Below, one piece after another: positions 17,494-27,358 of a stretch of 64,000 bases of DNA. This DNA comes from Thermosynechococcus sichuanensis E542 (GTDB lineage Bacteria > Cyanobacteriota > Cyanobacteriia > Thermosynechococcales > Thermosynechococcaceae), in assembly GCF_003555505.1 (NCBI RefSeq), contig NZ_CP032152.1, positions 2,465,001 to 2,529,000 of the forward strand. Reading direction: 5' to 3'. Positions within the stretch are counted from its first letter, which is position 1, and every line of letters begins with the position of its first letter. The position numbers and the translations under genes were made by a program. A model generated the notes under the pieces. It did no database searches and was not told where the DNA came from. It was given only the letters and a program-made list of their open reading frames with translations.

Positions 17494-20400
17494 ATGCCTG
17501 CTGCCCCATTGCCAGCAAATGAACCGGAACGGCAACGTGCCCTTGAGCGGTATCAAATTTTAGATACACCTCCTGAGCCGATTTTTGATGAAATTACCAA
17601 TTTAGCGGCAGCGATTTGCGAGACCCCCATAGCCCTGATTACTCTGATTGACCGCCAGCGCCAGTGGTTCAAGTCCAAAGTAGGGATTAATATTGACGAA
17701 ACATCTCGAGACATTGCCTTTTGTGCTCACGTTATTTTACAGCCTGAATTGGTCATCGTACCAGATGCCCGCCTTGACCCCCGTTTTGCGGATAACCCTG
17801 TTGTCACAGGCCCACCCTATATTCGCTTTTATGCGGGGATGCCCTTGATTACGCCCGATGGCTATGCACTAGGAACACTCTGTGTCGTGGACTACCAGCC
17901 GCGGGAGCTGACCCCAGTTCAGCAACAAACCCTGCGCACCCTTGCTCGCCAAGTCATTAGTGAACTAGAAATTCGCCATCACTTAGAGGTCACCCAGCAA
18001 CAACTGGCCTACATCCAGCAGATGAGCAGCCTCCAAGAGGCGGTCTTCAATAGTACTAATCACGCCATTATTGCCACCCGTACCGATGGCATCATCACGC
18101 TGATGAATCGAGCCGCCGAGGAATGGCTGGGATACCCTGCCGCAGAACTGGTGGGCAAAGCAACGCCAGAACGTTTCCACGATCCTCAAGAGGTGGAACG
18201 CTATGCCCAGATTCTCAGTGCGCAACTGGGAGAACCCATTCCTGCGGGGTTTGAGACACTTGTGGCCCAGGCGCGGCGCGGCTTGGCGGACGAGCAGGAG
18301 TGGACCTTTGTGCGGCGCGATGGCTCTCGCTTCCCTGTGTCCCTGTCAGTGACTCCGATTCATGATAGTCAAGGGCAACTCATTGGCTTTTTGGAGTTAG
18401 CGGTTGATATTACCGACAAGAAAAAAATTGAGGCAGAGCTGCGACTGCGGGAGCGAGCGATTATTGCCAGTACGAATGGCATTGTGATTACTGACTACCG
18501 CCAACCCGATAATCCAATTATCTATGTGAATCCGGCCTTTGAGCGGATGACGGGATACCGGGCAACGGAGGTTCTCGGCAAAAACTGCCGCTTTTTGCAG
18601 GGGCACGATCGCCATCAACCGGGGGCTGAAGCAATTCGTAATGCTATTAAAAAAGGCCAATCCTGCCGTGTGGTGCTGCGCAACTACCGCAAAAACGGCC
18701 AGCCTTTCTGGAATGAACTTGCCATCTCACCGATTTATAACGAGTTTGGCGAAATTACCCACTACATTGGCATTCAAAGTGATGTCACCGAACGGCAGCG
18801 GTCCCAACTGTTTTTACAGCAGCAGGTAAAGCGCGCGCTGATCCTCAACCGCATTACGGAGGAAATTCGCCAGCAGATCGATCGGGAACACATCTGCCGT
18901 ACAGCGGTTCAGCAGGTGGGGACAACCCTCCATGTCAGTCGCTGCCTTTTGTTTGTCTATCAGGAGAATGCCCCTTCGCCGATGGAATTGGTGGCCGAGT
19001 ATTGTGCGCCGGGGGTGCCCTCCATCAATGAGTGTGACCTTAATTTGGCAGAGATACGTGGTGCGTTTTTGGAATCGGTCTTTGCCTCTGATGAAGTATT
19101 TAGCTGCGATAATGTGCAAACTGATAATCGCCTCGTTGCCCTGCATGAGTACTGCGAAGCCCTGAGTGTGAAATCGGCGGTGATTGTGCGCACGGCCTAT
19201 CGCAATCAAGCGAATGGTTTACTCGTTTTACATCAGTGCGATCGCCAGCGGCGGTGGACAGATGCCATTAAAAGTTTGCTCAAGAGTGTGGCAGCCCAAG
19301 TGGGGATTGGCCTTGCCCAAGTACAACTCCTCGAACAGGAAACCCGCCAACGCCAGCAACTGCAACAGCAAATGCAACGGGCACTGCTGCTGAATCAAAT
19401 TACCGAGCAGATTCGCCAAAGCCTTGATCCAGAAACCATTTTTGAGACAACTGTCACCCAAATTGGTCAGGCCTTTGGCGTCAACCGTTGCTTGATTCAC
19501 CGCTACGAGCCGGGGCCACCGCCGCGTATTCCAGATGTGGCCGAGTATCTGCAACCGGGCTACCCGTCAATGAAAGGGGTAAGTGTTCCTATCGAAAATA
19601 ACCCCCACGCCTTGAAGGTCTTAGAAAGTGATGCTGCCGTTGTTTCCCACGATGTGATGCAGGATCCCCTTCTGACCAGTGCAGTAAAACTATGTCGCCA
19701 GTTTGAAATCAAGTCAATGCTCGCTATTCGCACCTCCTATAAAGGGGTGCCCAACGGCATTATTGGCCTGCACCAGTGCGATCGCCAGCGGCAGTGGACA
19801 CCCGACGAAATTGAACTCCTTGAAGCAGTGGCGGCTCAAGTGGGGATTGCGATCGCCCAAGCCGAACTCCTGCGCCACGAACAGCAGCAGCGACAATTGT
19901 TGGCGCAGCAAAACCAAGAACTCGAACAAGCCCGTTTGCAAGCAGAACTGGCCAACCGTGCCAAGAGTGAATTTCTGGCCACCATGAGCCATGAAATCCG
20001 CACCCCCATGAATGCCGTCTTGGGCTTTACCAATTTGCTCTTGGATACGCCCCTCAATGAGCAGCAACGGGACTTTTTGCAAACGTTGCACCAAGCCGGT
20101 GAGGCACTATTAACAATTATTAACGACATTCTCGACTTCTCGAAAATTGAATCGGGCAAATTGGTACTGGAGCAGCAGCCCTTTGATGTACGCGAGTGTG
20201 TGGAGGATGTCCTGAGCCTCTTGGCCAGCAAAGCCGAGGAGAAAGAATTAGAGTTGCTCTACACCTGTACGCCGGAAACCCCTGCTCAAATCAAAGGAGA
20301 TGTGACTCGGCTGCGGCAAGTTCTGGTGAATCTAGTGGGCAATGGCATTAAATTTACCCACGAAGGCCAAGTGGTGGTGCATGTGGGGGTAGTCAAACAG

Positions 20401-21546
20401 GACAGCAAAACATTTTTACAATTTCAAGTTGAGGATACTGGCATTGGCATTCCCAGGGATCGCTTGGACCGGCTCTTCAAACCCTTTAGCCAAGTGGATG
20501 CCTCCACGACGCGGGAGTATGGCGGTACAGGCCTAGGGCTAGTCATTAGCAAACGCCTCTGTGAGTTGATGGGCGGCGATATGTCCGTTGAGAGTGTTGA
20601 GGGTCAAGGCACGACCTTTACCTTTACAATTCTCGCTGAGGGGCAAAAACCCTACGTACCGCCAACGGTTCATCCGGCTTTGGAGAGCAAGCGTGTCCTC
20701 GTTGTTGATGACAATGCCGCCAGCCGTGAGAATCTCTGCACACTGCTGCAAAACTGGGGAATGGTGCCTATTGGGTATGGCAATCCCCAACTGGTTCTGG
20801 AGGCCCCTCCGCAGTGGGATTTGGCGGTGATTGATTTGAACATGCCCCAGATGACGGGACTTCAGTTGGCAGAACGGTTGCAATCAGAGCCGCACTTCAA
20901 TCAACAGCCGATTATTTTGCTCACCCCCCTGAGTTGGCTGGAAACCGCTAGCCGCAAGGAACTGATCACGACGCACGTCCCCAAACCGATTCGCCCCTTG
21001 ACCCTACGGCAAACCCTGATTAAGGCACTCAGCAGTGAATCTGCCACTCAGCCCACCCTGACAAAAACCGGTATTGATCCCAACTTGGGCAGCCGCTTCC
21101 CGCTGCGTATTCTCCTTGCCGAGGACAATGCCGTTAACCAGAAGGTGGCACTGCATATTCTCAAGCGGATGGGGTACCGTGCCGATGTGGCAGCCAATGG
21201 CCTTGAGGTGCTTGAAGCTCTGCAACAGCGCCCCTACGATGTGGTGCTCATGGATGTGCAAATGCCCAAGATGGATGGTCTCGAGACCACCGAACGCATC
21301 TGTGCCCAATGGCCTCCTAGTCAACGCCCTTGGATTATTGCCATGACGGCAAATGCCCTAGCCGGCGATCGCGAGCGCTGCTTTGCGGCGGGGATGGATG
21401 ACTACATCAGCAAACCGATTAAAATTGAAGCCCTTGCCGCTGCCCTCAACCGCTGTCGCTGTCTCAGTCCCAAGACCACCTATCCCCAACTGTGTGATCC
21501 GATCAGTTTTGAGGGGGATCAGAATACGGCAGAGTCTATGAGTTAG
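17494..21546 (+). CDS. Hybrid sensor histidine kinase with LOV blue-light domain (GAF-PAS-LOV-GAF-GAF-HK-REC-REC)
   Basis: A 1350-residue soluble kinase. Domains in order: GAF (about 14-155), PAS (about 180-300), LOV-type PAS (about 322-435), two related GAF domains (about 445-605 and 625-795), HisKA with phospho-acceptor His833 in [12 protein letters not shown], and HATPase ([22 protein letters not shown]). Two receiver domains follow, with Asp1114 and Asp1254 as predicted phospho-acceptors. The LOV core GKNCRFLQG has the flavin-adduct Cys365, followed by [15 protein letters not shown] and [11 protein letters not shown], the signature of FMN-binding LOV domains. Both late GAFs carry LHQCDRQR but lack a Cys at the usual cyanobacteriochrome bilin position. 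ATG at 17494. Its targets are unknown. Confidence 0.92.
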   Translation: MPAAPLPANEPERQRALERYQILDTPPEPIFDEITNLAAAICETPIALITLIDRQRQWFKSKVGINIDETSRDIAFCAHVILQPELVIVPDARLDPRFADNPVVTGPPYIRFYAGMPLITPDGYALGTLCVVDYQPRELTPVQQQTLRTLARQVISELEIRHHLEVTQQQLAYIQQMSSLQEAVFNSTNHAIIATRTDGIITLMNRAAEEWLGYPAAELVGKATPERFHDPQEVERYAQILSAQLGEPIPAGFETLVAQARRGLADEQEWTFVRRDGSRFPVSLSVTPIHDSQGQLIGFLELAVDITDKKKIEAELRLRERAIIASTNGIVITDYRQPDNPIIYVNPAFERMTGYRATEVLGKNCRFLQGHDRHQPGAEAIRNAIKKGQSCRVVLRNYRKNGQPFWNELAISPIYNEFGEITHYIGIQSDVTERQRSQLFLQQQVKRALILNRITEEIRQQIDREHICRTAVQQVGTTLHVSRCLLFVYQENAPSPMELVAEYCAPGVPSINECDLNLAEIRGAFLESVFASDEVFSCDNVQTDNRLVALHEYCEALSVKSAVIVRTAYRNQANGLLVLHQCDRQRRWTDAIKSLLKSVAAQVGIGLAQVQLLEQETRQRQQLQQQMQRALLLNQITEQIRQSLDPETIFETTVTQIGQAFGVNRCLIHRYEPGPPPRIPDVAEYLQPGYPSMKGVSVPIENNPHALKVLESDAAVVSHDVMQDPLLTSAVKLCRQFEIKSMLAIRTSYKGVPNGIIGLHQCDRQRQWTPDEIELLEAVAAQVGIAIAQAELLRHEQQQRQLLAQQNQELEQARLQAELANRAKSEFLATMSHEIRTPMNAVLGFTNLLLDTPLNEQQRDFLQTLHQAGEALLTIINDILDFSKIESGKLVLEQQPFDVRECVEDVLSLLASKAEEKELELLYTCTPETPAQIKGDVTRLRQVLVNLVGNGIKFTHEGQVVVHVGVVKQDSKTFLQFQVEDTGIGIPRDRLDRLFKPFSQVDASTTREYGGTGLGLVISKRLCELMGGDMSVESVEGQGTTFTFTILAEGQKPYVPPTVHPALESKRVLVVDDNAASRENLCTLLQNWGMVPIGYGNPQLVLEAPPQWDLAVIDLNMPQMTGLQLAERLQSEPHFNQQPIILLTPLSWLETASRKELITTHVPKPIRPLTLRQTLIKALSSESATQPTLTKTGIDPNLGSRFPLRILLAEDNAVNQKVALHILKRMGYRADVAANGLEVLEALQQRPYDVVLMDVQMPKMDGLETTERICAQWPPSQRPWIIAMTANALAGDRERCFAAGMDDYISKPIKIEALAAALNRCRCLSPKTTYPQLCDPISFEGDQNTAESMS

Positions 21547-22412
21547 AGATATTTGGCCAAGAGCAGATGAAGTTTCTCCTTGGTGGCTGCGGGTACCTTG
21601 TCAAGGGGAGTGAGGATGGCATTCTTTAAGGCACGGTGGGCTTTAGAGGCGGGTGGATTGGCATGGAGACGTTTGACGGTTTCACAGATAATCGCTTGGG
21701 CGTTTTTAGCATTGCGCTGCAAATTGTCAATAATCATCTCCACTGTGACTGAATCGTGCTCTGGGTGCCAGCAGTCGTAGTCCGTAACAAGGGCTAATGT
21801 TGCATAGGCAATCTCCGCTTCCCGAGCCAGTTTCGCCTCCGGTAGATTCGTCATGCCAATTACGGTGCCACCCCACGAGCGGTATAGATTGGACTCTGCC
21901 AGCGTTGAGAAAGCAGGGCCTTCCATACACACGTAGGTGCCTTGGCGGTGGAGGGTGACATCGGGCAAGTTGAGATCGGCAATGGCATCCGCCAGAACCC
22001 GAGCAAGGGCAGGACACACTGGATCGGCAAAGCCAATGTGCGCCACAATGCCATCACCAAAAAATGTCGAAATGCGGTTACGGGTACGGTCAATAAACTG
22101 ATCGGGCACCACCATATCGAGGGGTTTCACCTGTGCCTGCAGGGAACCCACCGCAGAGGCAGAAAGCAGATACTCGACCCCAAGGGATTTGAAGCCATAG
22201 ATGTTGGCACGAAAGGGAATCTCCGTTGGCAGTAGGTGGTGATCACGGCCATGGCGTGCCAAAAAGACGACCGGAATCCCCTCAATCTTACCGCAAATAA
22301 AAGCATCAGAAGGATCACCAAAGGGCGTGGTCAAACGGACTTCTTCAACATCGGTGAGGGCATCCATCTTGTAGAGACCACTCCCGCCAATAATGCCAAT
22401 TTTTGCAGTCAT
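21543..22412 (-). CDS. mtnP: S-methyl-5'-thioadenosine phosphorylase
   Basis: Cleaves methylthioadenosine with phosphate to adenine and methylthioribose-1-phosphate in methionine salvage. Family pieces: [16 protein letters not shown] at the N-terminus, [37 protein letters not shown] (substrate pocket), [20 protein letters not shown] and [10 protein letters not shown] chose ATG 22412, with AGGA upstream and the family start MTAKIG; a TTG at 22439 would extend it without support. It converges with the hybrid kinase gene, overlapping its stop by 4 bases. Confidence 0.95.
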   Translation of the reverse strand: MTAKIGIIGGSGLYKMDALTDVEEVRLTTPFGDPSDAFICGKIEGIPVVFLARHGRDHHLLPTEIPFRANIYGFKSLGVEYLLSASAVGSLQAQVKPLDMVVPDQFIDRTRNRISTFFGDGIVAHIGFADPVCPALARVLADAIADLNLPDVTLHRQGTYVCMEGPAFSTLAESNLYRSWGGTVIGMTNLPEAKLAREAEIAYATLALVTDYDCWHPEHDSVTVEMIIDNLQRNAKNAQAIICETVKRLHANPPASKAHRALKNAILTPLDKVPAATKEKLHLLLAKYL

Positions 22413-22463
22413 GGAGATTCCTAAAACACCAATCGGCAATAGCTTAGCATTAGTTGGAGGGCT

Positions 22464-24083
22464 TTAGATGCCACTGAGGGGGTTGAACTGGTAGTTGGAG
22501 CCTTTAGGGCCATTGGGGCCCGGTGCCGCTTGAACCAGAGGTACGCGATCAAAGGTACCACTGGCGGTTTGCCCCTGAATTTGTACCCCTTGGCGGAGCA
22601 GTTGTTGGGTGCTGGCGCGATCGCCCCCTTGAAGCATCGCTTGGGCAAGGGCTTGGGTGGCATCGTAGGCGGTAGTAGTGCGCCAACTAATCTGACCCCG
22701 CCATGCTTGTGCGGCCTGCTGGGCAAAGGGATCATTGGGGTTGGTACGCCAAGGCACCGCCAAAATCATGCCATTGATGGCATTATCCCCCTTGATCAAT
22801 AAATCAGGACCGTAGAGTTGATCACTACCAAATAGTTGCACCGAGGGGGGTTGGCTTTGATTGGCAATGGCAAGGGCAACGGCATCATTCACCCGTGCAC
22901 GACTCATGGCCAACATCACCACATTAGCTCCCGCTTGCCGCGCTGTGGTTATTGCTGTATTGGCATTAAAGTCCGCAGCAGCCACATCTATTTGTTGCAC
23001 CACTTGAGCACCAAACCGAGGCAGAGCAGTGACTAGTTTAGTTTTCAGTTCATCACTGTAGGGGCTATCGCTGTTGTAGAGAAGTGCTACTTTGGCATTG
23101 GGGACTTTTTTCGCTGCGGCTTGGGCGAGGGTATTGGCGGCATTATCAAGGTAAGTATTGAGGAGTTGTTGCCCCTTTTCATTGAGGGATAGAATCTGAA
23201 CTTGCACCCTGCCATTGCCTTGGGGGGTGACATTCGTGGTCAAGGGAGAAAGGGCGGCAATCCCCGCTTGTTCATAGACCTGTAGAGCCGCACGACTATT
23301 GGCATCGGTGCCATGACCGAGGACCCCTTGGATTGAACTGTTGATCAAATCTTCGGCCAAACTGGTCACACCATTGGGGCTGTTTTCATTGACAATGGCG
23401 ACTTCAAGGGCACGACTGGGGCGACTGGCATTAAAGCGCTCTTGGTACTGAGCTACCCCCCGCAGAATTTCCTTGGCGGTATCGGGACTGGTGCCAATGG
23501 GAACAACGGTGGCCATTGTCATGGGGTTGCCGGCTTGGCGAGCACGGGCATTGTTGAGATAAATGCGCGCCTCTGGATCATTGGGATCGAGGGTGACCAG
23601 TTCTTGATACTTGGCGATCGCCTGTGCCCAGTCTCCCTGATCAAAGGCAAGGGCGGCTTCCTGTTTCAGGGCGGCTCGCTGCGGATTCGGCTCACTGATG
23701 AGAATGCGCTCCCCTTGACTCATATAGGCGGTGTTGCGGCTGGTGGTTTTGCTCACCAGTGGGTTGCTACTGGTTGTCCCTCCTATCGGCAGTGGTGTAG
23801 GGCCGTTGGGGTTGGCAATAAAGATTCGATAGCCGAGGAAACCAATACCACCCGCGAGTAATAGAACCACCCCAAGGGCAGCAGCAACTAGCGGTAGTTT
23901 CGACTTTCCCGCCCCAGCACTGCTATTACCACTGGCCGGCTCCATGGCCTCACGGGGTAGGCCACACACATCACAGTCAGGGCCAAAGTTTTCATAGGGG
24001 GGGTGGGCACCACTGGCATGGGGGTAGGATTTACCGTTTTTAGGTACGCCATCGCACTGCCAAGAACCGGGAGATGGTGCCAT
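22464..24083 (-). CDS. Membrane-anchored TPR / periplasmic-binding (Leu-type) fusion protein
   Basis: A 539-residue protein of unusual build. Residues 1-45 are a cytoplasmic Cys-containing segment (Cys10, then PDCDVCGLPREAM), probably zinc-binding. A single membrane helix covers about 62-85, a TPR-like pair of helices about 130-170 (KQEAALAFDQGDWAQAIAKY), and a type-I periplasmic-binding fold about 185-539 resembles branched-chain amino acid receptors (VAIVNENSP, GVLGHGTDANS, VALLYNSDS, FGSDQLYG). No ABC permease or ATPase is adjacent, so sensing or scaffolding is as likely as transport. Ligand unknown. Confidence 0.8.
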   Translation of the reverse strand: MAPSPGSWQCDGVPKNGKSYPHASGAHPPYENFGPDCDVCGLPREAMEPASGNSSAGAGKSKLPLVAAALGVVLLLAGGIGFLGYRIFIANPNGPTPLPIGGTTSSNPLVSKTTSRNTAYMSQGERILISEPNPQRAALKQEAALAFDQGDWAQAIAKYQELVTLDPNDPEARIYLNNARARQAGNPMTMATVVPIGTSPDTAKEILRGVAQYQERFNASRPSRALEVAIVNENSPNGVTSLAEDLINSSIQGVLGHGTDANSRAALQVYEQAGIAALSPLTTNVTPQGNGRVQVQILSLNEKGQQLLNTYLDNAANTLAQAAAKKVPNAKVALLYNSDSPYSDELKTKLVTALPRFGAQVVQQIDVAAADFNANTAITTARQAGANVVMLAMSRARVNDAVALAIANQSQPPSVQLFGSDQLYGPDLLIKGDNAINGMILAVPWRTNPNDPFAQQAAQAWRGQISWRTTTAYDATQALAQAMLQGGDRASTQQLLRQGVQIQGQTASGTFDRVPLVQAAPGPNGPKGSNYQFNPLSGI

Positions 24084-24123
24084 GATGCCCCCCTTTCAAG
24101 TGAATTTGAGTCCGTGTGCTGTC

Positions 24124-24468
24124 TTAGGCACGGGCAAGAACAGGATTTTCGTCCTCGGCTTCTTCGGTGTCGGTCTCTTCTTCAAGGACAATCGTCATGA
24201 AGCGAAGAATGTTTTCATTGAGGCGCATGGCGCGTTCAAGGGGGGCGATCGCTGTCCCAGCAGCGGTATAGGTCATCAGAATGTAGTAGCCCTCCCGCAG
24301 TTTCTTGATCGGGTAGGCAAACCGCCGCTTACCGCGATTTTGCACCTTAATCTTTGTGGCGTCCTGTTCTTCTAAAAAAGTACGAAATTGGCTAATGGTT
24401 TGTTCCAGTTGTTCTTCGCCCACATCAGGACGAATAATGTAAAGCGTTTCGTAGTTCCGTGTCATCAT
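24124..24468 (-). CDS. rpsF: 30S ribosomal protein S6
   Basis: A 114-residue primary-binding protein of the 30S platform. MMTRNYETLYIIRPDVGEEQ and GKRRFAYPIKKLREGYYILM are typical, with a short acidic tail (EEETDTEEAEDEN). ATG 24468 has GGGAG nine bases upstream; the next ATG, 24465, is equally plausible. The frame extends upstream to 24519 without family similarity. It precedes the PBP-fusion gene on the same strand by 40 bases. Confidence 0.95.
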   Translation of the reverse strand: MMTRNYETLYIIRPDVGEEQLEQTISQFRTFLEEQDATKIKVQNRGKRRFAYPIKKLREGYYILMTYTAAGTAIAPLERAMRLNENILRFMTIVLEEETDTEEAEDENPVLARA

Positions 24469-24583
24469 TGAGGTCAACTCCCTTTGGACAAATGGCCTTT
24501 TGACGGATGCAAAAAGCAAGGCTTTATAATTCTAGCACCGCAGTTTGCCATTCTTGGCAAGGAGAAAAGGGGACTCATTCACT

Positions 24584-25393
24584 ATGGTGGAACGGTTTGT
24601 GCGGGTGCAGACCACGGGGGGACAGATTCATTACGGCACACTGCAACTCAATCGTGAAGTGATGATTTGGGATGCGGCACCGTGGCTCCACGGCCAACCT
24701 ACGAACCAAGTCCTCAGTCCCGATAGCTATCAACTGCTGGCTCCCTGCTCCCCCTCAAAAATTGTTGCTGTGGGACGCAACTATGTGAAGCACGCTGCGG
24801 AAATGGGCGATAGTGTGCCCCCTGAGCCATTAATTTTTTTGAAACCGCCGACAACAGTTCAAGCCCCCGGCTGTCCCATTTGGTATCCGCCCCAAGTGAA
24901 GCGGGTGGACTATGAGGGGGAATTGGCGGTGGTCATTGGTCGTCGCACTCGTGCCTGCCCTGAAAATGAAGCCCTTGAGCATATTTGGGGCTATACGATC
25001 GCCAACGATGTCACGGCTCGGGATCTTCAGCAGCGGGAGCAGCAATGGACGCGGGCTAAGGGGTTTGACACCTTTTGCCCCCTAGGGCCTTGGATTGTGC
25101 GAGAGGTTCCTAGCGATGCACGACTGCAAACCTTTATCAATGACGCGGCACAACCTGTCCAATCGGCAACGATTGATCAAATGGTTTTCTCTCCGGCAAA
25201 GTTGGTGAGTTTCATTAGCTATGTCATGACCCTGCTGCCGGGGGATGTGGTGCTGACGGGGACACCCGCAGGAATTGGTGCATTACAGGTGGGCGATCGC
25301 GTGCGCGTGGAAATTGAAGGCATTGGCAGCCTCCTGTCCGTAGTCACAACACCTGAGACCCCTTGGACACCCCCCTTAGATCCCGCCTATTAG
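24584..25393 (+). CDS. Fumarylacetoacetate hydrolase-family protein
   Basis: A 269-residue FAH-superfamily enzyme. Metal- and substrate-site motifs are visible: KIVAVGRNYVKHAAEMG, FLKPPTTV, DYEGELAVVIGRR (metal-binding acidic residues), GYTIANDVTARDLQ, KGFDTFCPLGPW and GDVVLTGTPAGIG. Relatives are acylpyruvate hydrolases or oxaloacetate tautomerases/decarboxylases; the substrate here is not determined by sequence. ATG 24584 chosen, with AAGGAGAAAAGGGG upstream; an earlier ATG at 24545 lacks support. Divergent from rpsF. Confidence 0.88.
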   Translation: MVERFVRVQTTGGQIHYGTLQLNREVMIWDAAPWLHGQPTNQVLSPDSYQLLAPCSPSKIVAVGRNYVKHAAEMGDSVPPEPLIFLKPPTTVQAPGCPIWYPPQVKRVDYEGELAVVIGRRTRACPENEALEHIWGYTIANDVTARDLQQREQQWTRAKGFDTFCPLGPWIVREVPSDARLQTFINDAAQPVQSATIDQMVFSPAKLVSFISYVMTLLPGDVVLTGTPAGIGALQVGDRVRVEIEGIGSLLSVVTTPETPWTPPLDPAY

Positions 25394-25691
25394 AAACATC
25401 CCTCTTTAGTAAACTTCCCACCGACTAAAGTCGGGGGCTTTCAGCAGCCCTAGACAATTTGGCAAGCGAAACAGCCTGAACTGCCAGCAAGCGTTACGCA
25501 CTCGCCCAATAAGTTAGATGCCACTAGGCACCAAGTACTGCTTGGTTTATGCGCTGGCGCTGAGTCTTCAGATGAACTTGGGTTCTCTGACTACAATGAA
25601 CCGATGATTCAGAAGATAAGCCGCCCTTTAGACCGCTCGGTCGTGCGTAGTAGGGCAAGGCTTTAGACCCAATTCTTTGGTAAGCTAAAGG
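25394..25691. other. Hairpin-rich intergenic segment, possible IS200/IS605-type relic or structured RNA
   Basis: About 300 bases without a credible gene, but with four short perfect hairpins: CCGACT/AGTCGG (25421-25434), ACCAAG/CTTGGT (25530-25546), GCGC/GCGC (25551-25560) and GACCG/CGGTC (25631-25642). The segment CCGACTAAAGTCGGGGGCTT resembles the subterminal palindrome common at ends of IS200/IS605-family elements in cyanobacteria. No tnpA or tnpB is present. It could be a non-autonomous copy, a decayed end with guide-RNA-like sequence, or an unrelated RNA leader of cysH. Identity is inferred. Confidence 0.4.
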
Positions 25692-26432
25692 ATGCTTTCT
25701 AAAACCGTGCTAAAACCTCCTATGGCTGCATCCGTAAGCTTTGACCTCGATGCCCTCAACCAACGCTTTGAGGGGGCACATCCCCGTGAAATTCTAGCGT
25801 GGGCGGTAGCAGAAATTCCCCAAGGACTGGTGCAGACCAGTGCCTTCAATGTTGATGACATGGTGATTACGGATTTGCTCTACCGCGATCTGCGCCCCAA
25901 TCCGCCGGTGCCCGTTCTCTTTTTGGATACCCTGCACCACTTTCCAGAGACCCTTGAATTTGTGCAGCAGGCCAAGGAGAAATACGCTCTCGATTTGCGT
26001 ACCTACAAAACCCCGGATGTGGACAGCCGTGAGGCCTTTGCTGCGCGCTATGGCGACAAACTTTGGCAAACCAATGTTGAGCAGTTTCACCATCTCACTA
26101 AAATTGAACCCCTGCAACGGGGCTTAGCGGAACTTGGTACTGTGGCTTGGATTACAGGACGGCGTCGCGATCAGGCGGTCACCCGTGCCAATATGCCCTA
26201 TGTGGAACTGGACAAAGAGGGTCGTCTGAAAATTAATCCCCTTGCTGCTTGGACGCGCAAACAAACCTGGGCCTACGTGATGGAGCATGGGGTGATTTAC
26301 AATCCCCTCCACGATCGCGGCTATGCCAGCATTGGTGATGAACCCCTCACTACCCCTGTGGCCGAAGGGGAAGATGAACGGGCGGGTCGCTGGCGCGGCA
26401 TGGGCAAAACTGAGTGCGGGATCCACATCTAA
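25692..26432 (+). CDS. cysH: Phosphoadenylyl-sulfate (PAPS) reductase
   Basis: Reduces activated sulfate to sulfite in assimilatory sulfate reduction, using thioredoxin or glutaredoxin. The protein has [44 protein letters not shown] and the catalytic Cys in KTECGIHI at the C-terminus. It lacks the CC...CxxC cluster ligands of APS reductases, which points to PAPS as substrate. ATG 25692 gives 246 residues; an ATG at 25722 is an alternative and the ribosome site is weak for both. glyQ follows 4 bases after the stop. Confidence 0.92.
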   Translation: MLSKTVLKPPMAASVSFDLDALNQRFEGAHPREILAWAVAEIPQGLVQTSAFNVDDMVITDLLYRDLRPNPPVPVLFLDTLHHFPETLEFVQQAKEKYALDLRTYKTPDVDSREAFAARYGDKLWQTNVEQFHHLTKIEPLQRGLAELGTVAWITGRRRDQAVTRANMPYVELDKEGRLKINPLAAWTRKQTWAYVMEHGVIYNPLHDRGYASIGDEPLTTPVAEGEDERAGRWRGMGKTECGIHI

Positions 26433-26436
26433 GCCC

Positions 26437-27324
26437 ATGTACTTTCAGGACGTGATTGCCACGCTGCATCAATTTTGGGCGGCTCAAGGGTGCCTGATTG
26501 CCCAGCCCTACGACGTGGAAAAGGGTGCCGGTACCAAAAGCCCCCATACCTTTTTGCGTGCCCTCGGCCCTGAACCTTGGGCAGTGGCCTATGTGGAACC
26601 CTGTCGGCGACCGGGAGATGGCCGCTACGGCGAAAACCCCAACCGCTACCAGTACTACTACCAGTACCAAGTACTGATTAAGCCCTCTCCTGACAATATC
26701 CAAGAGATCTATTTGGAGTCGCTGCGTGCCCTTGGGATTCGCCCTCAAGACCATGACATTCGCTTTGTTGAGGATAACTGGGAGGATGCTGCTGTTGGCG
26801 CGTGGGGGGTGGGCTGGGAGGTTTGGCTTGATGGCATGGAGGTTACGCAGTTTACCTATTTCCAGCAGTGTGGTGGCTTGGATTGTCGGCCGGTGTCCAT
26901 TGAGATTACCTATGGCTTAGAACGGTTGACAATGTACCTCCAAGAGGTGGACGCGATCGCCAGTATCCGCTGGAACTCCGCTCTGACCTATGGCGATGTC
27001 CATCTCCAAGGGGAAATCGAGCAGTCCACGTACAACTTTGAAGCCTCTGATCCGGAACGATTGTTCACCCTTTTTAGTCTCTACCAGCAGGAGGCGGAGC
27101 AGCTTCTGGAAAAGCAGTTGGTCTTGCCCAGCTTGGATTATGTGCTTAAGTGTTCCCACACCTTTAACCTGCTGGATGCCCGTGGTGTGATTTCGGTAGC
27201 AGAGCGCACTCGCTATATCGGTCGCATTCGTGGACTGGCACGGCGCGTCGCCCAAGCCTATGTCCAACAACGGGAAGCCCTAGGATTTCCACTGCTAAAG
27301 GAGCCAACGGCGATCGCCTCCTAA
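26437..27324 (+). CDS. glyQ: Glycyl-tRNA synthetase alpha subunit
   Basis: A 295-residue catalytic subunit of the alpha2-beta2 glycyl-tRNA synthetase; the beta subunit gene is not in the window. The family start [18 protein letters not shown], then [37 protein letters not shown] and the [13 protein letters not shown] segment are all present. ATG 26437, 4 bases after cysH; the longer open frame upstream overlaps cysH in another frame and is not used. Confidence 0.97.
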   Translation: MYFQDVIATLHQFWAAQGCLIAQPYDVEKGAGTKSPHTFLRALGPEPWAVAYVEPCRRPGDGRYGENPNRYQYYYQYQVLIKPSPDNIQEIYLESLRALGIRPQDHDIRFVEDNWEDAAVGAWGVGWEVWLDGMEVTQFTYFQQCGGLDCRPVSIEITYGLERLTMYLQEVDAIASIRWNSALTYGDVHLQGEIEQSTYNFEASDPERLFTLFSLYQQEAEQLLEKQLVLPSLDYVLKCSHTFNLLDARGVISVAERTRYIGRIRGLARRVAQAYVQQREALGFPLLKEPTAIAS

Positions 27325-27358
27325 GGCACGCTCAATGAAGATCAACAAAGGAGCATCC

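Noticed and set aside
18800-19900. Cyanobacteriochrome bilin-binding GAF domains in the hybrid kinase
   Set aside because: The Cys residues present are not at the standard bilin attachment position and no DXCF-type motif is visible.
17494-21546. Large antisense frames inside the kinase and other big genes
   Set aside because: Many long frames lie opposite or within real genes, but they lack ribosome sites and family motifs; they are by-products of GC-biased codons.
25692-26432. APS reductase with an iron-sulfur cluster
   Set aside because: The CC and CxxC ligand pairs are absent; only the C-terminal catalytic ECGIH Cys is present, so PAPS reductase is preferred.
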